From contig CAZHCA010000027.1 of assembly GCA_964530825.1 (NCBI GenBank), forward strand, positions 1 through 60,670: 60,670 bases of DNA, written 5' to 3'. Positions 58,701 through 60,670 of this stretch are shown here, piece by piece. The notes beneath the pieces are model-generated. The model made no database searches, was not told where the DNA came from, and saw only the letters and a program-made list of their open reading frames with translations. Within the stretch, counting starts at the first letter, position 1. Every line of letters starts with the position of its first letter. Both the position numbers and the translations under genes were made by a program. The stretch is from CAZHCA01 sp964530825. Its GTDB lineage: Bacteria; Bacteroidota; Bacteroidia; Chitinophagales; Saprospiraceae.

Positions 58701-60548
58701 TTAGGCTTCTCGTTCTATCCCGCGTATTTTATTGGTTTCCCCGATTTCCTGAACCTGCATGGACAGATGTATACCGTACCGGATTTCTTTCAGGCTATGG
58801 TATAGGAAGCCAAAGGCGACAACGGTCATGGCATACAAGATATGGAACAGAAAGATCGTAACGAAAGTTAAAAAGATCTGGCCAAACAGTTCCATCTGGC
58901 CGGATGGCAAAGCGATGATCCAGGTAATGAGTTCCAGATAGGTCCAAAGGAAAAAGGTGTCGAGAATGGTAAAAAACAGACCACCTGCCAGCAGCATTAT
59001 CAGGAACAAACCCAATACCCTGGCGTATTGATTCCCTAAGGACTTAACCAGAAGGGTAGGTACATTTTCATCGTTTTTTATTTCCAGTTGGGCGATGTAA
59101 TTCCAGAGCAGAATAATACCGCCCAAGGCAGCCACCAAAAAAACGGTGTACCAGTCTTTAGTTATCATGATAAGCTGAAAGCCAGCCACCCCGCCCATGA
59201 CTAGGAACAAATTGGGTAGGGAAATGGTATGTTGTTGGCCCACTGCTTTTTGGATAAACCTTTTCTGGACGAGAAGGGTAAGCAGGGTTAAACTGGTGCC
59301 GCTCAGGAAAGGCACCCATGGCGATTCGGGATTAACAAAAAACTGACCCAAATTGCGGAGCGAAGCGAAGATACCCTCCGGAAAATAAAACAATTGATCG
59401 GCCGGCGCCGGCGCTGTCAGGAATACACTTGCCGTGTAAACTACTGCGGTAAATAGGCTAATCACTGCTATCCGGCTAAATTCGGTCCGCAGGAAAGCAA
59501 AAACGGCAGCGAAGATTTCCCCAGGCGTTTTAATCTGATTAAGAGACAATGGCGCTTCGAGCGTTGGTGGCAGATCGGGCATGGGCAGGGTAGCAAATTC
59601 GTGCTGCCGGGCTTTCACGTAGGGATATACAACGAAGTACAGTACTACAAACAGCAAGCATAAAATAATGAACAATAAGCGGATCCAATCGGGGGTCTCT
59701 GTGTAACGGGTAAGAAAGCCCTCGATAAATCCCGCCAGGATGAATACGGGAACAATGCCGAGCATGATCTTCACACCTCGCCGGGCTGATTGCTGGAATG
59801 CCTTATTGCGAGCGTAGGTGCCGGGAAATAGCAGTCCGCTACCCATCGTCAACCCAGCAGCACCGGCAATGATAATTGCGAAAATCTCCAACGTGCCGTG
59901 CGTCCAGATGGTGAGAAAGGACTCTCGGAACAATCCTTTTTGTACGAAAAAGTATTGAAAGGCCCCGACCATAATGCCGTTGCTGATCAAAATGGCGAGG
60001 GTACCGATGCCGAAAACGGCGCCGAAGGCAAAGGTCAAAAAAGCCACAAAGAGGTTATTAAACGTAATGCCTAGTGACATGCCGAATTGGTCGCGCGCCT
60101 TATAGACTGCCATGGGGTCACCCGACTCAATATTGGCTTCGGTCATATCGATATAGCTTTGCCCCAAAAGGAGGGCCGGAAAATCGGGATCCCGGGCGCT
60201 CGACAACATGCCGATCACGAAAGCTAGCAAGAACGCTAGAAAAGAAAGGAGGAATGCCCGCCGCGATTCGTAGATAACCCGGGGCAGCTCATCGGTCCAG
60301 AAGCGCAGGAATCTTTGCCCATTAGAGCGCGGGCGGCGGTAAACCTGAAGAAAGATTCGCTGCGCCAGGCCGTTCAGATAGACACGCACCGAGCGGTTGG
60401 GGTAAAACGTGCGGGAAAAAGACAGGTCGTCGGCTACCTGAATATAGATTTCTTTCAGCTTGTCGGGATCCTGATAAGGAGAAGTCAGCGTTCTTTCAAA
60501 TTCGGCCCATTTGTCTTTATTCTGCTCGATAAACTGGGTTTCGCGCAT
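58701..60548 (-). CDS. SpoIIM family membrane protein with extra C-terminal membrane domain
   Basis: Polytopic membrane protein of 615 aa. Residues 1-325 are a SpoIIM domain: a cytosolic start, then AFLLSFLAFLLAFVIGMLSS, FGAVFGIGTLAILISNGIMVGAF, and the family hallmark WTHGTLEIFAIIIAGAAGLTMG, and two more helices. Residues about 335-615 add seven or so helices (FSRIAVISLFTAVVYTASVF, GLFLIMLLAGGLFFTILD, FLTFVTIFLFHILYAMTVVAFG) and end in YHSLKEIRYGIHLSMQVQEIG, a tail like that of a separate membrane protein of this gene cluster. Usual SpoIIM members are about half as long, so this looks like a fusion. It is the first gene of the MoxR/DUF58 operon; the RDD gene that often adjoins it is not inside the window. 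Confidence 0.88.
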   Translation of the reverse strand: MRETQFIEQNKDKWAEFERTLTSPYQDPDKLKEIYIQVADDLSFSRTFYPNRSVRVYLNGLAQRIFLQVYRRPRSNGQRFLRFWTDELPRVIYESRRAFLLSFLAFLLAFVIGMLSSARDPDFPALLLGQSYIDMTEANIESGDPMAVYKARDQFGMSLGITFNNLFVAFLTFAFGAVFGIGTLAILISNGIMVGAFQYFFVQKGLFRESFLTIWTHGTLEIFAIIIAGAAGLTMGSGLLFPGTYARNKAFQQSARRGVKIMLGIVPVFILAGFIEGFLTRYTETPDWIRLLFIILCLLFVVLYFVVYPYVKARQHEFATLPMPDLPPTLEAPLSLNQIKTPGEIFAAVFAFLRTEFSRIAVISLFTAVVYTASVFLTAPAPADQLFYFPEGIFASLRNLGQFFVNPESPWVPFLSGTSLTLLTLLVQKRFIQKAVGQQHTISLPNLFLVMGGVAGFQLIMITKDWYTVFLVAALGGIILLWNYIAQLEIKNDENVPTLLVKSLGNQYARVLGLFLIMLLAGGLFFTILDTFFLWTYLELITWIIALPSGQMELFGQIFLTFVTIFLFHILYAMTVVAFGFLYHSLKEIRYGIHLSMQVQEIGETNKIRGIEREA

Positions 60549-60626
60549 AAGCCAAGGCTGGAGGGTAAGACCGGCTGGTGCCGGCAGTTTTGAAAAATGG
60601 CATAATATGAAAATAGTAACTATTTA

Positions 60627-60670
60627 GCACCCTCTGGGTGCGGCTAAGAAATTCCGGCCACCGAAGGTGG
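60627..60670. repeat. two adjacent short hairpins, second cut by the window end
   Basis: GCACCC-TCT-GGGTGC (60627-60641) and CCACC-GAA-GGTGG (60658-60670) are tight hairpins 16 bases apart. The bases before the second (CCGG) suggest it extends past the window as a longer palindrome. They may be part of a REP-like element or the terminator of a gene outside. Confidence 0.45.

Noticed and set aside
1..60670. tRNA or rRNA genes
   Set aside because: No T-arm GGTTCRANYCC pattern with a matching acceptor stem was found in any intergenic gap, and no rRNA-like sequence was seen.

Overview
The window is chromosomal DNA of a Bacteroidota bacterium, most likely from the Saprospirales (Lewinella/Haliscomenobacter-like). 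Reasons: a type IX secretion (T9SS) adhesin with a gliding-type C-terminal sorting domain followed by PorP/SprF and OmpA/PD40 genes, a PorE-like protein, DUF6029 and Omp28-type proteins, the SpoIIM-DUF4129-DUF4350-MoxR-DUF58 operon, atpDC apart from the rest of the ATP synthase genes, weak or absent Shine-Dalgarno sites, and promoters of the form TTG-N20/21-TAnnTTTG. The base composition looks balanced, around 50% GC by eye. I found no tRNA, rRNA, CRISPR array, IS element or phage module.

Layout. 0-2.4 kb: a cluster of small envelope/general-stress genes (coiled-coil lipoprotein, CsbD, two YtxH-like paralogues, a 54-aa DUF1328 gene, a DksA-like protein without zinc ligands). 2.5-10.8 kb: an accessory-looking stretch with a phosphatase/phosphodiesterase, a divergent photolyase/cryptochrome, a nest of perfect palindromes, a Tat-exported TIM-barrel lipoprotein, a GNAT acetyltransferase, an integron-integrase-like protein that has lost most catalytic residues, an animal-type haem peroxidase and an SDR oxidoreductase. 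11-18.5 kb: groES-groEL, a zinc alcohol dehydrogenase, an ABC-F ATPase, DUF1232 and aminopeptidase P. 18.7-23.5 kb: a leftward three-gene unit DUF5691-MoxR-DUF5682. 23.7-38.9 kb: mostly housekeeping genes: atpDC, scpA, an RsmI-like methylase, rny, a candidate 6S RNA, zapA, a coiled-coil partner and pheT; then DUF6029/Omp28 with a divergent TlpA thioredoxin, a deacetylase and gltX. 39-50.4 kb: the T9SS adhesin operon (2367-aa adhesin, PorP/SprF, PD40-OmpA, radical SAM/SPASM). 50.9-54.1 kb: a TPR protein and a PorE-like OmpA protein. 54.3-60.5 kb: the five-gene MoxR/DUF58 operon, whose first gene is a SpoIIM protein with a second membrane domain.

How the genes work together. The adhesin is probably secreted by T9SS and held at the surface by the PorP/SprF and peptidoglycan-binding OmpA proteins encoded just downstream. 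PorE-like 52159-54132 would anchor the T9SS machinery itself. Two separate MoxR AAA+ systems lie 33 kb apart: the standard MoxR/DUF58 envelope operon, and the less understood DUF5691-MoxR-DUF5682 unit, which here lacks the VWA and SWIM partners I would expect. The strongest leads for unusual biology are the catalytically degenerate integrase, the DUF5691-MoxR-DUF5682 unit, the photolyase with a changed substrate pocket, the zinc-less DksA paralogue, the nested repeat domains of the adhesin and the SpoIIM fusion.
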